A stretch of 64,000 bases of DNA, from assembly GCA_030280995.1 (NCBI GenBank), contig JASXTE010000017.1:6523001-6587000 (forward strand). The letters are read 5' to 3'. Each line of letters begins with the position of its first letter. Positions within the stretch are counted from its first letter, which is position 1. Under the pieces are notes generated by a model. The model was given only the letters and a program-made list of their open reading frames with translations. It did no database searches and was not told where the DNA came from. This stretch comes from Hemileia vastatrix. Lineage: Eukaryota; Basidiomycota; Pucciniomycetes; Pucciniales; Zaghouaniaceae. This document shows positions 49,121 through 62,037 of the stretch, in pieces. The translations under genes and the position numbers were made by a program.

Positions 49121-52100
49121 GCTAGCAACATCTCCTAAGAATCTCACCAGGAAATCTTTATTCTGGAGGAAGATATTCAATATTTAAATAATATTGACAT
49201 TGATAAAAATGATTTTTCCACAGTTGAAAATGCTGAAATCATAAGAAATCTTGAGGACACCTCAATAATAATTATCCCTCTCAAGGCACCAGTATTGATT
49301 GATGGAAAAATCATTGAGGTTGTTTTGGATTCTGGAGCAGAAGAAATTGTTGTATCTGAAAAAGAACTTACTTCAGTCGATCAGAATTATAAATCAAAAC
49401 TAATCCCTGTCCCTTCTGAAAATCGGAAAGGTTATGGCTCTTTTTTGTCCCCTCTTGGTAAATAAAAAGCTACAGTATTTTTCAAATATAGCCACAGCTT
49501 TGTAAGATCTATGTTTGACTTTGAAGTTATGTAAAATGATATTTTAAGAAATTGGTTCATAGTGGCAAATGATAAATTAACAAAATTTGGCATTAAACTT
49601 GATCCTTTAAACCAATTCTTCACAATGGGATTGAATGGGAAGCTAAAATTTGAAATTTCATCCCCTAAAACATTAATAACAATAGTATTGAACACATTTA
49701 ATTCTGTGTTTCAATATAAAGGTAGATTTAAAAAATAAATGTCTTCCCTCCTGTCAGAAATTGACACAGCTTCTTTTGGAAAAAAAAATTTTGGTAAGGA
49801 AAAAAGATTCCATCATTCATTTTATAAAATGTTTTCCAATGGCCTTTGCTCATGGGTCACATGAATTATTATTGGACAAAGAAGAGATGAAAATATCATG
49901 ATCTTGCACATTAACTGAAATACCACCTAGTTTAAAGAAGAAGCCTTATCCTGACTCCCCCACAAAGAGAAAAGATATTTTAGACAATATCTCTTCCCTT
50001 TTAAAAATGAATATTATTGAAAAGGTAGTTGAAACAACTAAAAATTGTGTTATCTCTCCTGCCTTAATTTCTTATGAGAAGGACAAAGCCAGGTTATGCG
50101 GTGATTATAGAGCATTAAATACTTAAACTGTAGATAATATCTATCCTTTACCAAGAATTAGCTCTATCCATGCTACCTTTAAAGGTGCTAAATATATCAG
50201 CTGTCTATATTGTAATAAAGGATATCACCAGGTACCTGTTAAGGAAAATTTACAGAATTTTCTAATGATTTCTACTCTTATGAGTATTTATAAGTATATT
50301 AGGATGCCATTTGGCCCCAAATATGACCCTTAATTTTTTCAAAAAGTTATGGATAACACATTCCATCAAGAGATAATTGAAGGATGGATGATAGTTTAGA
50401 TTGATGATATGAACATATTCTCAAAAAAACATTGAGGACAACCTTCACCACCAATACAAAGTGTTCCATAAAATGGATGAGATAAATATGACACTTGCTT
50501 TGAAAAAAAGCAAATTTTTCTTTCATTCTTTGAAAAGGATTGGTCATGTTGTCTCAGGGCTACAGATATGTGTTGACCAGAGCAAAGTGGCAGCCATACA
50601 GCAGGTAAAAGCTACTAATACAGTTAGAGAGCTCCAAAGTTTTTTGGGAATTTGTTGATACTATAGACAATATATAAAAAATTATCAGGTCATAGCATTA
50701 CCACTAACCCAATTAACATGGAAGGAGGTTTCTTTTGTCTGGAAAAGTTAAAGACAAAGAGATTTCTGACACCATGAAACAATTTGTGATTTCAGTTCCA
50801 ATTGTTGATTTACCTGACTTTAATCAACCATTTGTTTTAAACACTGATGCCAGTTTTATTTGTCTTGGTTCTTGTCTCAATCAAAAACAAAATATGAATG
50901 AAAAAGTATCAGAAGTAGTAGTTTGTCATATATTACAAGAACTTTGAGAAATAGTGAATTGAAATTTGGTGCCACTCAACTTGAGTGTTTGGTAGTTGTG
51001 TGGGCTTTGGAAAAACTACATTATTATCTGGATGTCCAGAAATTGAAACTTTTCCCTAACTGCAGTGCAGTTAAGTCCCTCTTAGACTTAAAAACACCTA
51101 ACAGACAAATGTTCAGATATAAGTTGAAGGTTCAGGAATACAGAGGAAGGATGTCAATAATTCATAGGGCTGGTATTGTTCACTCAAGTGTGGACATGTT
51201 ATCAAGGTTAACTTTTACAAATGATGACTCTAATCCTGCATAATTTCCTGATGATGAAATAGTTCACATTCATGGGATATATGTGGTTAATATGGAGGAA
51301 GAGCTATTACAGCTTATTATGGATTCATATGATAAAGACAATGACTTGAAAAAGCTGTGTAATAAATTAAATGATCCAAAGAATGCTTCAATACAAGCAT
51401 TGATTAAAAACCTTCCACAAAAGTACCAAAATGCTTTGGAAAAAGGTAAATTTTCAATTGATGAAGGTTATCTCTATTATAAAAGAAAGTTGAGTAATGT
51501 AATTTTTATTCCTCTTTCTATGAAAGAAATCTTCTTAAAACTTTGTCATGATAACATATTGGCAGGACAATTTGATCTTGATAAAACATTGATTAGAATG
51601 AAGAGCACAGCTTGGTGGGCTAATATGTCTGAATACACCAAACTATATTTATAATCCTGTGATTCTTGCCACAAATAAAAGAGATTAACTGGGAAAAGAG
51701 CTGGATTGATGCAGCATATTGGATCTCCTGATGCATCATGAAACATGATAAACATGGACTTTGTAACAGAACTACCCATTTTTGGGAAAGAAAGTTGTAA
51801 CTCTTTCTGGGTTATTGTGGACAGATTTACATAAATGTGTAAATTCATTAATACTCACAAAGATGTTTCCGCTAAGGATTTAGCCTTCTTGTGTTGGTCT
51901 CATATGTTTAATACTGCTGGTTTCCCAAAGGCCATAATCTCTGAGAGAGATCCCAAATTTTCTTCTAAATTTAGGATGGCTCTGATGGATCTTTGTGGTC
52001 GTGATCTGGAGCTTTCTACTTCACATAACCCTTAAACAGATGGATTAGCTGGGAGGATGATTAATACATTAGAGGACATAAAAAGAAAGTACTGTGCCTT

Positions 52101-52335
52101 TGGCCTTGAGTATAAATACAATCACAGATTCACTTATGATTGGTTAGCCCTACTTCCTGGTCAAGAATTTGCTTTTAATAGCACTGTTTTCTCTCTTACT
52201 CTAAGAGAGAATTTTTAGCTCGGGCTTGGATATGTTCCAAATACTCCTGCCCAAATTCTCAATAAAAATATACCTAAATTGGATTCACATCCTTGTGTAA
52301 AACCATTTATTCAAATGAAACAAATTTACAGAAGT
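49121..52335 (+). pseudogene. pol: Family B copy B2: protease and Pol, 5' portion
   Basis: Protease site VVLDSGAEEIVVS (near 49320) has lost the usual Gly-Ser. Reverse transcriptase retains ARLCGDYRALNT but the YxDD tyrosine codon is a stop (near 50398). RNase H reads LNTDASFICLG and GATQLECLVVVWALEKL. Integrase reads MKEIFLKLCHDNILAG, then ERDPKFSSKFRMAL. More than ten breaks. The copy is interrupted at 52335 by the full family A element and resumes at 61492. Confidence 0.85.
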
Positions 52336-53511
52336 TGTCAGCCTAGATATCCCTAGGAATGAGTATTTTTTATACTTAAAATAAGATAACATTAAGTACA
52401 TTAAGCTTATATCTTAAAAATAAGGTTAAAATAATAATATATATGATTATATTACATATATATATAATTATTACTCTATTATATAAATCATAGTAGTTTA
52501 AATAGCTTATCCATAGCCTAATAATACTTATTAAGGTGTTAATGGAGTCATAATATACTTATCTTAAGTGATACTAAGTAATTATCGACATACATAAGCT
52601 TATATGTATACATAAATTTCATATTCAGTGAAATATGCAGTATATTATGTATATTTAAGTATATAAGTGAGTTTTAGCCTCTTAATAGCCTATAACCATT
52701 GTTTTTCTGCTTACTTTAAGTCATATGGATGTATTAAGTGGACCCACAACTCCTACAGAAGCATAAACATCTATTTCAGGCGCATACACTCAGTCTGGAC
52801 AACTTAATCTGCTTCCTTGGATGGATATTCATGGATTTATGGGTTGGGAGATCATTGCTAAGTTAATATGGATGCTTGGGGATGTTATTTGGGGCTTGGA
52901 AATTTTATTTTTTTCCTTTATATGCTTTGGGTTTCACTATATTCTCTTTGGATGAGTTATTTTACCTGTTTCTTTATGGTATCCGCTTTTATCTGGATTT
53001 TCTATTTATGGTATAGGTCTTTGTTATAATTAATTGTGATGGTGGGTCCTTACTGGAGGTCTGGGTGTTGAATCTGCTTGAAGTGGAGGCCATGAGGAGG
53101 TGATGGGCCCTCACAGTGCTGTAATACCCGGGGATAGCAGTGACATCATCTGGATTGAAGGTCTGTGCACTCCAGTGGATTTTGGTATAAGTAAGGGAGG
53201 AGTTTGACGGTTATTGGACATCATTCACTTACTAAAATTCAAACAAACACTGCAATACAAATATAAGCATTCAGAATTATATTATAAAGCCATTTTAAAT
53301 TGATATTATCTTTATATAAGCTATAACTATATTATATTCATCTATTTTCCACCACTAGCACACATTTAAATCCAAGTATTGTGAGTTTTATTTGAGTATA
53401 TCCAGTTTATTAGTCTTCCCCTGAGGTTTAATCACTAAATAATTTGTCAATAAGTAGCAGGACCATAAATAAATACTTTTATATCATACTTAAATACTAG
53501 ATACAATGACA
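52336..53511 (+). repeat. 5' LTR of family A complete copy
   Basis: 1176 bp, TGTCAGCC to CAATGACA; TATA-like TATAAGTA at 53186-53193. Differs from its partner by scattered substitutions and short indels. Confidence 0.95.
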
Positions 53512-54018
53512 ATTGGGGGTCTTTCCTTGATTATTATTGATTTTTTAGTATAAGCCTTGGGATGTGATTTTTACTTTAGTATAGCTCAAATTAACCAAAT
53601 ATTTTGGTCTGCTGCATATTAGTGGGTCATCATAAATCATTGATTGCGGAAAAGAACCCTTATAATAATTGCACTAATTTTTTATAATAAAAATTAGGTA
53701 TTTACAGTAGTAACTGTACCCAATATAAATCCAATTTCACTTGGTATTTGGTCACCAATATAAAACCCAATTAAACTGGTATTTGGTTAAAGCTTGGTAA
53801 GCTATTTATTCACCCATATAAAGGTCTATTTAAACTTATTATTTTGCTTTTAACAGATTTTTTGAATTTTTATTACATTTTATTTAAATAAATAAAGATT
53901 TAAATTCAGGGTAAGCTCCAGTGCTTTTTATTAGTAATAATATTGATAATTCTTTTAATCAACTAATTCCAATAGGTTTTCCTTTCTGTAGACGTAATAT
54001 ATTGTTATTTTTATCAAT
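53512..54018 (+). promoter_or_regulatory. Leader and candidate primer-binding site of family A
   Basis: AT then TGGGGGTCTTTCC directly follows the LTR, as in family D (TGGGGACCTTTCC). The rest is a non-coding leader of about 490 bp with a repeated GGTATTTGGT / CCAATATAAA word near 53715-53790. Confidence 0.5.
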
Positions 54019-54174
54019 ATGAGTGCTCCCCAGGACAATGTAAGTGTACAGCCTGCTTATAATACCAGGTCTAAAGCTAACAAAAACATTGCTCCAGGAC
54101 ATAACCATGGAGGGTCAGTCATACCCCCAGGAAGAGCAAATGAGCATAGAGGAAAAGGAAACCCTTTAAAATAA
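54019..54174 (+). CDS. Small N-terminal ORF of family A
   Basis: 51 codons from ATG to TAA. AYNTRSKANKN corresponds to PYNLRPRAERP of family D, followed by a Gly/His/Arg-rich stretch. Conserved position between families supports real use. It is in a different frame from ORF1, which begins 8 bp after its stop. Confidence 0.5.
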   Translation: MSAPQDNVSVQPAYNTRSKANKNIAPGHNHGGSVIPPGRANEHRGKGNPLK

Positions 54175-54181
54175 GATTACT

Positions 54182-54562
54182 ATGAAAAAGAAGTCTCCTC
54201 ATCTTCAGGATCAACTATCCCATCTGGAAAAACAGGTATTGAAGTTGGAGGAATCAAAATTGCTCATGCCCAAGGAGGTAGAGCAATTACAAAACAATTG
54301 CAAGTTAGGATTTCAGCAGATGAACCAATCATTGGCAGATCTAAAGGGAGGCCAGCCAAGTCAGCAACCCCCTACCCCAGGAGGGTCACATCACTCCCAG
54401 GAGAAAATCCTGGTAGACAAATGGAAGTGGGATTGGTTCCATCAACAATGGTCCAGTCACAACTGCAACAAGGATACTCCTCCTCAACAGACTTCCTCAC
54501 TTCACCCCTACAAGGGAAAACAAAGGCTCCAAAAATCAGGGCTCACACAAATCCCATGGTAA
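54182..54562 (+). CDS. Small coiled-coil ORF1 of family A
   Basis: 126 codons. Leu/Lys/Glu-rich coiled-coil start (LQDQLSHLEKQVLKLEE), a glutamine/proline linker, a tryptophan-rich KWKWDWFHQQW and a tail HPYKGKQRLQ, then IPW-stop. Equivalents lie at the same place in families D and B. Its TGG-TAA end overlaps the ATG-GTA start of Gag. It is intact here, unlike most of the element. Function unknown; an RNA-binding or Gag N-terminal extension role is only an inference. Confidence 0.6.
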   Translation: MKKKSPHLQDQLSHLEKQVLKLEESKLLMPKEVEQLQNNCKLGFQQMNQSLADLKGGQPSQQPPTPGGSHHSQEKILVDKWKWDWFHQQWSSHNCNKDTPPQQTSSLHPYKGKQRLQKSGLTQIPW

Positions 54563-56155
54563 GTAAATTACCCTCTCAGATTGAACACAATACTGATAAT
54601 TACAATGTAGGTAATATTTTTGATTTCAAATCTGTGCAGAAAAAAGAGGAGGACTTAAGAAATTTATGTTTTAGTGTAGATACACCTGACTTGTCTTTTG
54701 TCAATAACAATAGTTGTATTTATAATACAGTTAATCCTCAGTTTCTACCACTTATTAGTGAGATGAGAAGTTCACAAGAGAGTGAAAGAATTGAGAAGGA
54801 AGAAATGGAGTATTTTAACAATAATCCAACTGTCCATAGAATTGTTTCAGCATTGTGGAATAGAATGACTGATTGTGAGGAACAGACAGTTAAGCTCACA
54901 AGTGATACAATTTCATCCTTAACATTAACAATTTCTCAACTAGCAACACGTAATAAAGAATTAGAAAATGAACATTTGTCTCTAAATCTTAAATATGATT
55001 CATTGAGTAGTAAATATAATGAACTTTTAAACAAATCCTGTGAGTTGGAAAGATTGTATGAAACACATTTATTGAAAACTGAATCAAGAACTAAGTTTAC
55101 TTTTTCCCAGAAAAATCAAAGTGTCTCTGAGTTGCTACAAAGATTAACTAAAGTTGAGATTGAAACTGCCAATCTGCTAATGAACCAGGATAATAATAAG
55201 TATAATCAATATAATAATAATCCTTTCATTTGAAAAAGTGAATCTCATTCCTTCCCTATACCACCACAACTAAAACCATCTGGTGGTAGTGTCAAATCTG
55301 AAAATGTAAGTCACCAATCAGTACAGGAGGAAATACAAGACCATTTATCTAGAGTAAATGAGTTGTTGAATTTACCTAAGATTAGTGAAATAAAATCCAA
55401 TCAGAAGAACTTGCCTAAGATAGATCAGTACCCAGCTTATGATGGTGAAGCCAGCTCTGATTGGCAACATTTTATCCAAAGAATTGACAACTTAAAATTC
55501 TCATATAAAGTACCAGATGAAGAAATAACATCAAAATTGATATCTTTATTTAAGGATGTTGCTTTATTATGGTTTGAAGCTTTTTTAATGAGGGTAAAGA
55601 CTTCTTTTGGGCTGAATGGAAACAACTAATTGAAAAAAAATTTGGAGGTTCTAAACTCAGACTCACTCAGCAGAGACTTTATGAGAAAACTAGGTAAAAT
55701 CCATTGAATGGTGAAAAACCTATGGTATTTTTAATGAATTTAACTAAAACTTTATAGCCATTGAGCCTCACATGGATTTTAACTTATGGAAAGATAAGAT
55801 AATATATAAATTACCTATATATGTCAGAGACATTGTTGTAGCTAGAACAATTAATGTTACTGAATATTCTAACTTTATTAATATTTTCAATGAAATATTA
55901 TTAAACCATAAGTATGAAGCAAGGTATTTCACTTATAAACAAAATGTTGAACCTGTGAAAAATCAGAATTCAAAAACACTTCAGGAGAAGCAGAAAGAAC
56001 CTACTGCACCTGTAGTACCAAAAGAGTATGAGACAAATACTTGTTATAAGTGTAACAAACCTTGCGTTAAAGGTCACAAATGTTAGAAGAATATAAATGT
56101 TGTTGAAAATCAACATGAATCTGAAATTGAAAAAGAGAAAAGTAATGATTAGAGT
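54556..56155 (+). pseudogene. gag: Gag of family A
   Basis: Starts MVSKLPSQIEHN at 54556 (cf. the family D Gag start), then a long coiled-coil region (LATRNKELENEHLSLNLKYD). The Gag core is IDQYPAYDGEASSDWQHFIQ, and a CCHC-type knuckle CYKCNKPCVKGHKC lies at about 56040-56085. Breaks: TGA at 55231-55233, a frameshift near 55585, further stops near 55696 and 55757, and a stop straight after the knuckle. Gag forms the particle in which reverse transcription happens. Confidence 0.85.
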
Positions 56156-56200
56156 GATTAAGACAGTAATATCTCATATAGTGATGAAAATGAAGTCTGT

Positions 56201-59200
56201 ATGTTGGAAGATGATTTGTCCATCTTTGACAATCCAATATTAAATATGGACTCAAATGAGTCTTTAATGAATTTTGAGGATGCTGAAATCATTAAAGATA
56301 TACAAGCTGATAACTTTAGAATGAAACCTATCACGTTTCCAGCTATCATTTCTGGTGAAAATTTTAATATAGTATTGGACACAGTAGCTGCTGGTTCTGT
56401 TGTTTCTACTAATACATTATAGAAAATTGATAGTGTATATAAGTATAAGCTTGAACCCCTTCAGAGTAAAAATTTGAGAGGTTTTGGATCAGTACAACAT
56501 CCCATTGAAAGATTCAAAGCTGCTGTTTTCTTTAAACATCAACATAGTTATGTAAGAATAACTTGTAACTTTGTAGAAATGGATAATACTAACTGTAGTA
56601 ACTGTTTTATCATTGGAAATGATATTCTGACTAAGTTTGGTGTGAAATTAAACCCTGCTAATAACAATTTTACAATTGGCATGAATGGTAAAAGGAAATT
56701 TAAAATTAATTCTTTTAACACAGTCTTAGACATTGAGTCAGTAACAAATATTCTGTGCAAAGGAAGAGAATCCAATGAGATGGAAATTCTGGAAATAGAA
56801 ATTTCTAATGCATCATTTTGAACTGTGATAATTGAAGCTGAGTAAAATAATATTTTGGAATTAATTAAAGCATTTCCAATGTCTTTTGCAAATGGTACAA
56901 ATTAATTTGGCCTTGTAAAAGATCATAAGATGAAAATTAGTTTAACCTGTGATATGGATAATATTCCTGCTAGTCTTAAAAATAAATCATACCCTGCTTC
57001 ACCAATGAAGAGGAAAGACATAGTGGATAATATTAAGATGCTATTAAAAATGAACATTCTTGAAAAGGTTGAAACTACAGCAAAATATTGTGTAATATCA
57101 CCAGTGCTAATTTATTATGAACAAGATAAAGCAAGACTGTGCGGTGATTATAGAGCATTAAATACATTTACAGTAGATGATATTTATCAGTTTCCAAGGA
57201 TTGCCTCTATACATACTACCCTCAAAGGTGCTAAGTAAATAAGTTGCTTAGATGGAAACAAAGGGTACCATCAAATTCCTGTTGAAAAGAATTCACAGAA
57301 CTTTTTGTTGATAACAACACACATGGAATTTATAAATATTTCAGGATGCCATTTCGACCAAAAAATGCTCCATCAGTATTTCAGAAGTTAATGGATATAT
57401 CATTCCATAATGAAATGATTGAGGGATGGTTAATGGTATACATTGATGACATCATAGTGTTCTCAAGACTTATGATGAACACTTAGTCCATTTAAAGAAG
57501 GTATTTCAAAAAATGGATGAAATAAAAATAACCCTTGAATTGAAAAAATGTAAATTTGGGTTTAAGTCTTTAAAAGTGCTTGGTCATATTGTATCTGGCT
57601 TACAAATATGTGTAGACCAAAATAAGGTGGCTGCAATCAAGAATATTGGAATTCCTCAAAATTTAAAGGATTTACAATCTTTTCTTGGTATGTGTGGTTA
57701 TTATATACAATATATAAAAAAATACCAATTAATTGCTGAACCATTGGCCACACTGATAAAGTAATCAGAAGCTTTCATTTGCAATAATGAAAGACAACAG
57801 GCATTTGATAAGTTGAAAGAATGTTTAATGACAGCTCCTATCTTGGGATTACCAGATTTCTAATCGCCTTTTGTATTATATACAGATGCAAATTTTATTG
57901 GTCTGGGTGAAGCTTTGCATCAAAAACAACTTATTGAAGGAAAAATGTCAGAAGTAGTAATTTGCTATATTTCACGTACTCTAAGAAGTAGGGAATTGAA
58001 ATATGGTGCTACTCAAATTGAATGTTTGGAAGTAGTATGGGCTCTTGAGAAGCTACATTATTACCTTGAAGACCAAAAATTTGAGTTAATAACTGACTGT
58101 AGTGCAGTTAAGTCACTCTTAAACATGAAAACTCCTAATAGACACATGTTTAGATGGCAATTAGCTGTACAAGAATACAGAGTACGGATTACTATTACAC
58201 ATAGAGCAGGAACCTTACACTCTAATGTAGATTTGTTATTTAGAGTACCTCTGCATAATAATGATGATAATCCTGCTTATGTTCCTAAAGCAGAGATTAT
58301 TAACATTTATGGCATTTATATTGTAGATCTTGAGGATGAATTTATGCAATCAATTCTTGATATGTATGCTTTAGATCCTGACGTGAGTAAACTCACTACA
58401 ATATTAAATGATGCATCTAATGCTTCAATGAATGTTTTAATAAAAACATTACCAAGTAAGTATAAAGAGCCATTAGAAAAAGGTAATAGACACATGTTTA
58501 GATGGCAATTAGCTGTACAAGAATACAGAGGACGGATGACTATTACACATAGAGCAGGAACCTTACACTCTAATGTAGATTTGATATCTAGAGTACCTCT
58601 GCATAATAATGATGATAATCCTTCTTATGTTCCTGAAGCAGAGATTATTAACATTTATGGCATTTATATTGTAGATATTGAGGATGAATTTATGCAATCA
58701 ATTCTTGATATGTATGCTTTAGATTCTGACGTGAGTATAATCACTACAATATTAAATGATCCATCTAATGCTTCAATGAATGTTTTAATAAAAACATTAT
58801 TAAGTAAGTATAGAGAGCCATTAGAAAAAGTAAAATTTTCCATTGAGGATGGTTTTATAAATTACAGAAAAAAATTAAGTAATGTAATTGTCATTCCCCC
58901 TTCAATGAAGGAGTTAATGTTAAGTATATGTCATGATGATATATTGGCAGTTCATTTGACTTCCATAAAACATTAACCAGAGTAAAAAACACAGCTTGGT
59001 GGATTAACATGTCTGAGGATGTTCAGAAATATGTTGAGACATGTGATTCTTGTCAAAAATCTAAAAGATTAACAGGATAAAGAGCTGGTTTATTACAACA
59101 AATTGAGCAACCAAAAACTCCATGGGAAATTATTAACATGGACTTTGTAACAGGTTTTCTAATAGCAGGGAATAAGAGTTATAACTCCTGCTGGGTAATT

Positions 59201-60289
59201 GTAGATTGATTTACAAAGATGTGTAAATTTATTCCTACTCACAAAGACGTTTCTGCAAAGGACTTAGCTTTTTTATGGTTGACACAAATGTTAAATATAG
59301 CAGGTTTCCCCAAAGCAATATTTTCTGAGAGAGATCCTAAATTTACTTCTCAGCTCTAGATATCACTTATGGATGATTCAGGGTATCAATTAAAACTTTC
59401 TACAGCACACCTTCCACAAACTGATGGGCTAGCAGAAAGAATGATACAAATTTTAGAAGATATGATAAAAAGATATTGTGCTTTTGGTCTTAACTTCAAA
59501 GACAATGACAGATTCACACATGATTGGGTAACCCTTATCCCAGGTTTAGAATTTGCATACAATAGTACTGTACATTCTGTCACTGACAAAAAGCCATTTG
59601 AGTTATGGTTGGGTTATGTACCTAATACCCCTGCCAAAACTCTTAATAAATTACCTAGATTGGATATCCATCCAGGTACTAAATCTTTTCTTCAGATGCA
59701 GGAATTATGCAGAAAACATGCTCAAGAATGTATAAATAAGGCATTTGAGTATGAAAAGAAAAGATGGGATAAAGCCCATAAAGAACAAATGTTCAAAGAG
59801 GGTGATGAAGTCATTATTTCAACACTACATTTCAATTTAAATGGTAATGTTAAATTTAAGGATCCATTCATTGGAACATTTGTAGTTAAAAAGATAGTTG
59901 GTAATAATGCTGTTGAGGTTATTCTATATGCAGCTTATGATAGAAAACATCCAGTATTTCCTATTTCTCTTATAAAACCATACCATTCTAATGATACTGC
60001 CCTATTTCCAAGAAGATCAGGAAGGCATAAACAGCAACCTAAAGAAATAGTTGAAAAAGCGGAAATTGAAAAGATACTTCAAAAGAGACACCTTACTAAA
60101 GAAAAGGGAGTTGAGTATCTATTAAGATTTAAAAATAAATCAAGTAAGTATGACCAGTGGATTCCAGAAAATGAAATCTCTGATCATAAAAATCTCTTGA
60201 AAAAATTTAAATCAAAATATTACTGTTTATTCAGTATATGTAACATAGAAATTTTAAAAATTTTCTATTCACCCCGTACTTTTAATTAA
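56201..60289 (+). pseudogene. pol: Protease-Pol-chromodomain of family A
   Basis: The protease reads VLDTVAAGSVVS (near 56375): the catalytic DTG has become DTV. Reverse transcriptase has ARLCGDYRALNTF and, near 57440, VYIDDIIVF with a shift just after. RNase H has GATQIECLEVVWALEKLHYY. A 348-bp in-frame tandem duplication (58137-58484, 58485-58832) repeats the end of RNase H and the linker. The integrase zinc site loses its second histidine region to a shift near 58950. The core reads FVTGF, SERDPKFTS and then, from 59369, LPQTDGLAERM. The chromodomain end (LTKEKGVEYLLRFKNK, WIPENEISD) is complete, with about 15 extra residues before the stop at 60289. Confidence 0.9.
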
Positions 60290-60320
60290 AATGTCTTAAC
60301 ATTTTTTTTATTGTTTTTTT

Positions 60321-60331
60321 GGGTGAGGGAG
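60321..60331 (+). promoter_or_regulatory. Polypurine tract of family A
   Basis: GGGTGAGGGAG directly before the 3' LTR, preceded by TTTTTTTATTGTTTTTTT. The same T-rich then purine arrangement precedes the 3' LTRs of families B (40391, 62027) and D. This is where plus-strand synthesis is primed in such elements. Confidence 0.75.
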
Positions 60332-61491
60332 TGTCAGCCTAGATATCCCTAGGACTGAGTATTTCTTATACTTAAAATAAGATAACCTTAAGTACATTAA
60401 GCTTATATCTTAAAAATAAGGTTAAAATAATAATATATATGATTATATTACATATATATATAATTATTACTCAATTATATAAATCATAGTAGTTGAAATA
60501 GCTTATCCATAGCCTAATAATACTTATTAAGGTGTTAATGGAGTCATAATATACTTATCTTAAGTGATACTAAGTAATTATCGACATACATAAGCTTATA
60601 TGTATACATAAATCTCATATTCAGTGAAATATGTAGTATATTATGAATATTTAAGTATATAAGTGAGTTTCAGACTCTTAATAGCCTATAACCATTGTTT
60701 TTCTGCTTATTTTAGGTCATATGGACGTATTCAGTGGACCCACAACGCCTACAGAAGCATAAACATCTATTTCAGGCGCATACACTCAGTCTGGACAACT
60801 TAATCTGCTTCCTTGGATGGATATTCACGGATTTATGAGTTGGGAGGTCATTGATGAGTTAATATGGATGCTTGGGGATGCTATTGGGGGCTTGGATATT
60901 TTATTTGTTTCCTTTATATGCTTTGGGTTTCATTATATTCTCTTTGGATGAGTTATTTTACCTGTTTCTATATGGTATCCGCCTTTATCTGGATGTTTTA
61001 TTTATGGTATAGGTCTGTGTTATCATTAATTGTGATGGAGGGTCCTTACTGGAGGTCTGGGTGTTGAATCTGCTTGAAGTGGATGCCATGGGGAGGTGAT
61101 GGGCCCTCACAGTGCTGTAATTTCCGGGGATAGAAGTGAAATCATCTGGATTGAAGGTCTGTGCACTCCAGTGGATTTTAGTATAAGTAAGGGAGGATTT
61201 TGACGGTCATTGGACATCATTCACTTACTACAATACAAATATTAGTATTTAGAAATATATATTATTAAGCCATTATAAATTGATTTTATCTTTATATAAG
61301 CTATAAATATATTATATTCATCTATTTTCCACCACTAGCACGCATTTAAATCCAAGTATTGTGAGTTTTATTTGAGTATAACTATTTTATTAGTCTTCCC
61401 CTGAGGTTTAATCACTAAATCATTTATCAATAAGTAGTAGGACTTTAAATAAATACTTTTATATCATACTTAAATACTAGATACACTGACA
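60332..61491 (+). repeat. 3' LTR of family A complete copy
   Basis: 1160 bp, TGTCAGCC to CACTGACA; TATAAGTA near 61182. Followed by the GAAGT duplication. Confidence 0.95.
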
Positions 61492-62037
61492 GAAGTGATG
61501 CTCAAAAATGTACTGAAAAATCTTTTGAATATGGGAAGAAGAGGTGGGATGAATCCTATAAAAAATGCACCTTTAGGAAGGGTAATGAAGTAATGATTTC
61601 TAAAGTCCATTTTAATTTGCAAGGTAATAACAAGTTAAAAGACCCCTATATAGTCCCATTTGTTATCTGAAGAATGATTGGTAACAATGCAGTTGAATTA
61701 ATCCTCTACTCTCCATATGACAGAAAATATCCTGTTTTTCCAATATCTCTTTTGAAAACTTACACATCTAATAGTTATTCATTCCCTAAAAGGAGGGGAA
61801 AACCAAAGAAAACCCCTAAAGAAATCACTGAGACAGCAGAAATTGATAAGATTCTAAATATCAGAATCATCACTGCTGAAAAAGGTACTGAATAATTATT
61901 GAGATTCAAGAATAAATCTTCCAAATATTATTCAAGAATACCTGGGAAAGAAATATCTAAACTTCTTTCTCTATTAAAGAAATATAAAATGATAAAATGA
62001 TAGCATTTTTTTATTGTTTTCTTTTGGAGTGAGGGAG
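61492..62037 (+). pseudogene. pol: Family B copy B2: integrase C-terminus and chromodomain
   Basis: Resumes the frame cut at 52335: RSDAQKCTEKSFEYGKKRWD, then YDRKYPVFPISLLKTYTSNS, a basic KRRGKPKKTPKE linker and a chromodomain remnant with a stop inside EKGTE. Purine tract GAGTGAGGGAG at 62027-62037 abuts the LTR. Confidence 0.88.

Larger units (their letters stand above)
52336..61491 (+). mobile_element. Complete Ty3/Gypsy chromodomain retrotransposon, family A
   Basis: A 9156-bp element with LTRs at 52336-53511 and 60332-61491 (about 97 percent identical by eye). It is flanked by a perfect 5-bp duplication GAAGT (52331-52335 and 61492-61496) and inserted in the integrase region of family B copy B2. 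It holds a primer-site candidate, two small ORFs, Gag, protease, Pol and chromodomain, all with frameshifts or stops, so it depends on other copies. The ends and duplication define it precisely. Confidence 0.95.

Noticed and set aside
54559..54610. Spliceosomal intron joining ORF1 to Gag in family A (GTAAGT..TAG, 52 nt), with similar candidates in D and B
   Set aside because: Donor, branch-like and acceptor words are present, but in A and D the splice would put ORF1 in the wrong phase for Gag, and it meets a stop at once in A.
52336..61491. Repeat-induced point mutation as the cause of decay
   Set aside because: Some stops look like C-to-T changes, but others are indels or other substitutions; without a consensus alignment and context counts I cannot support it.
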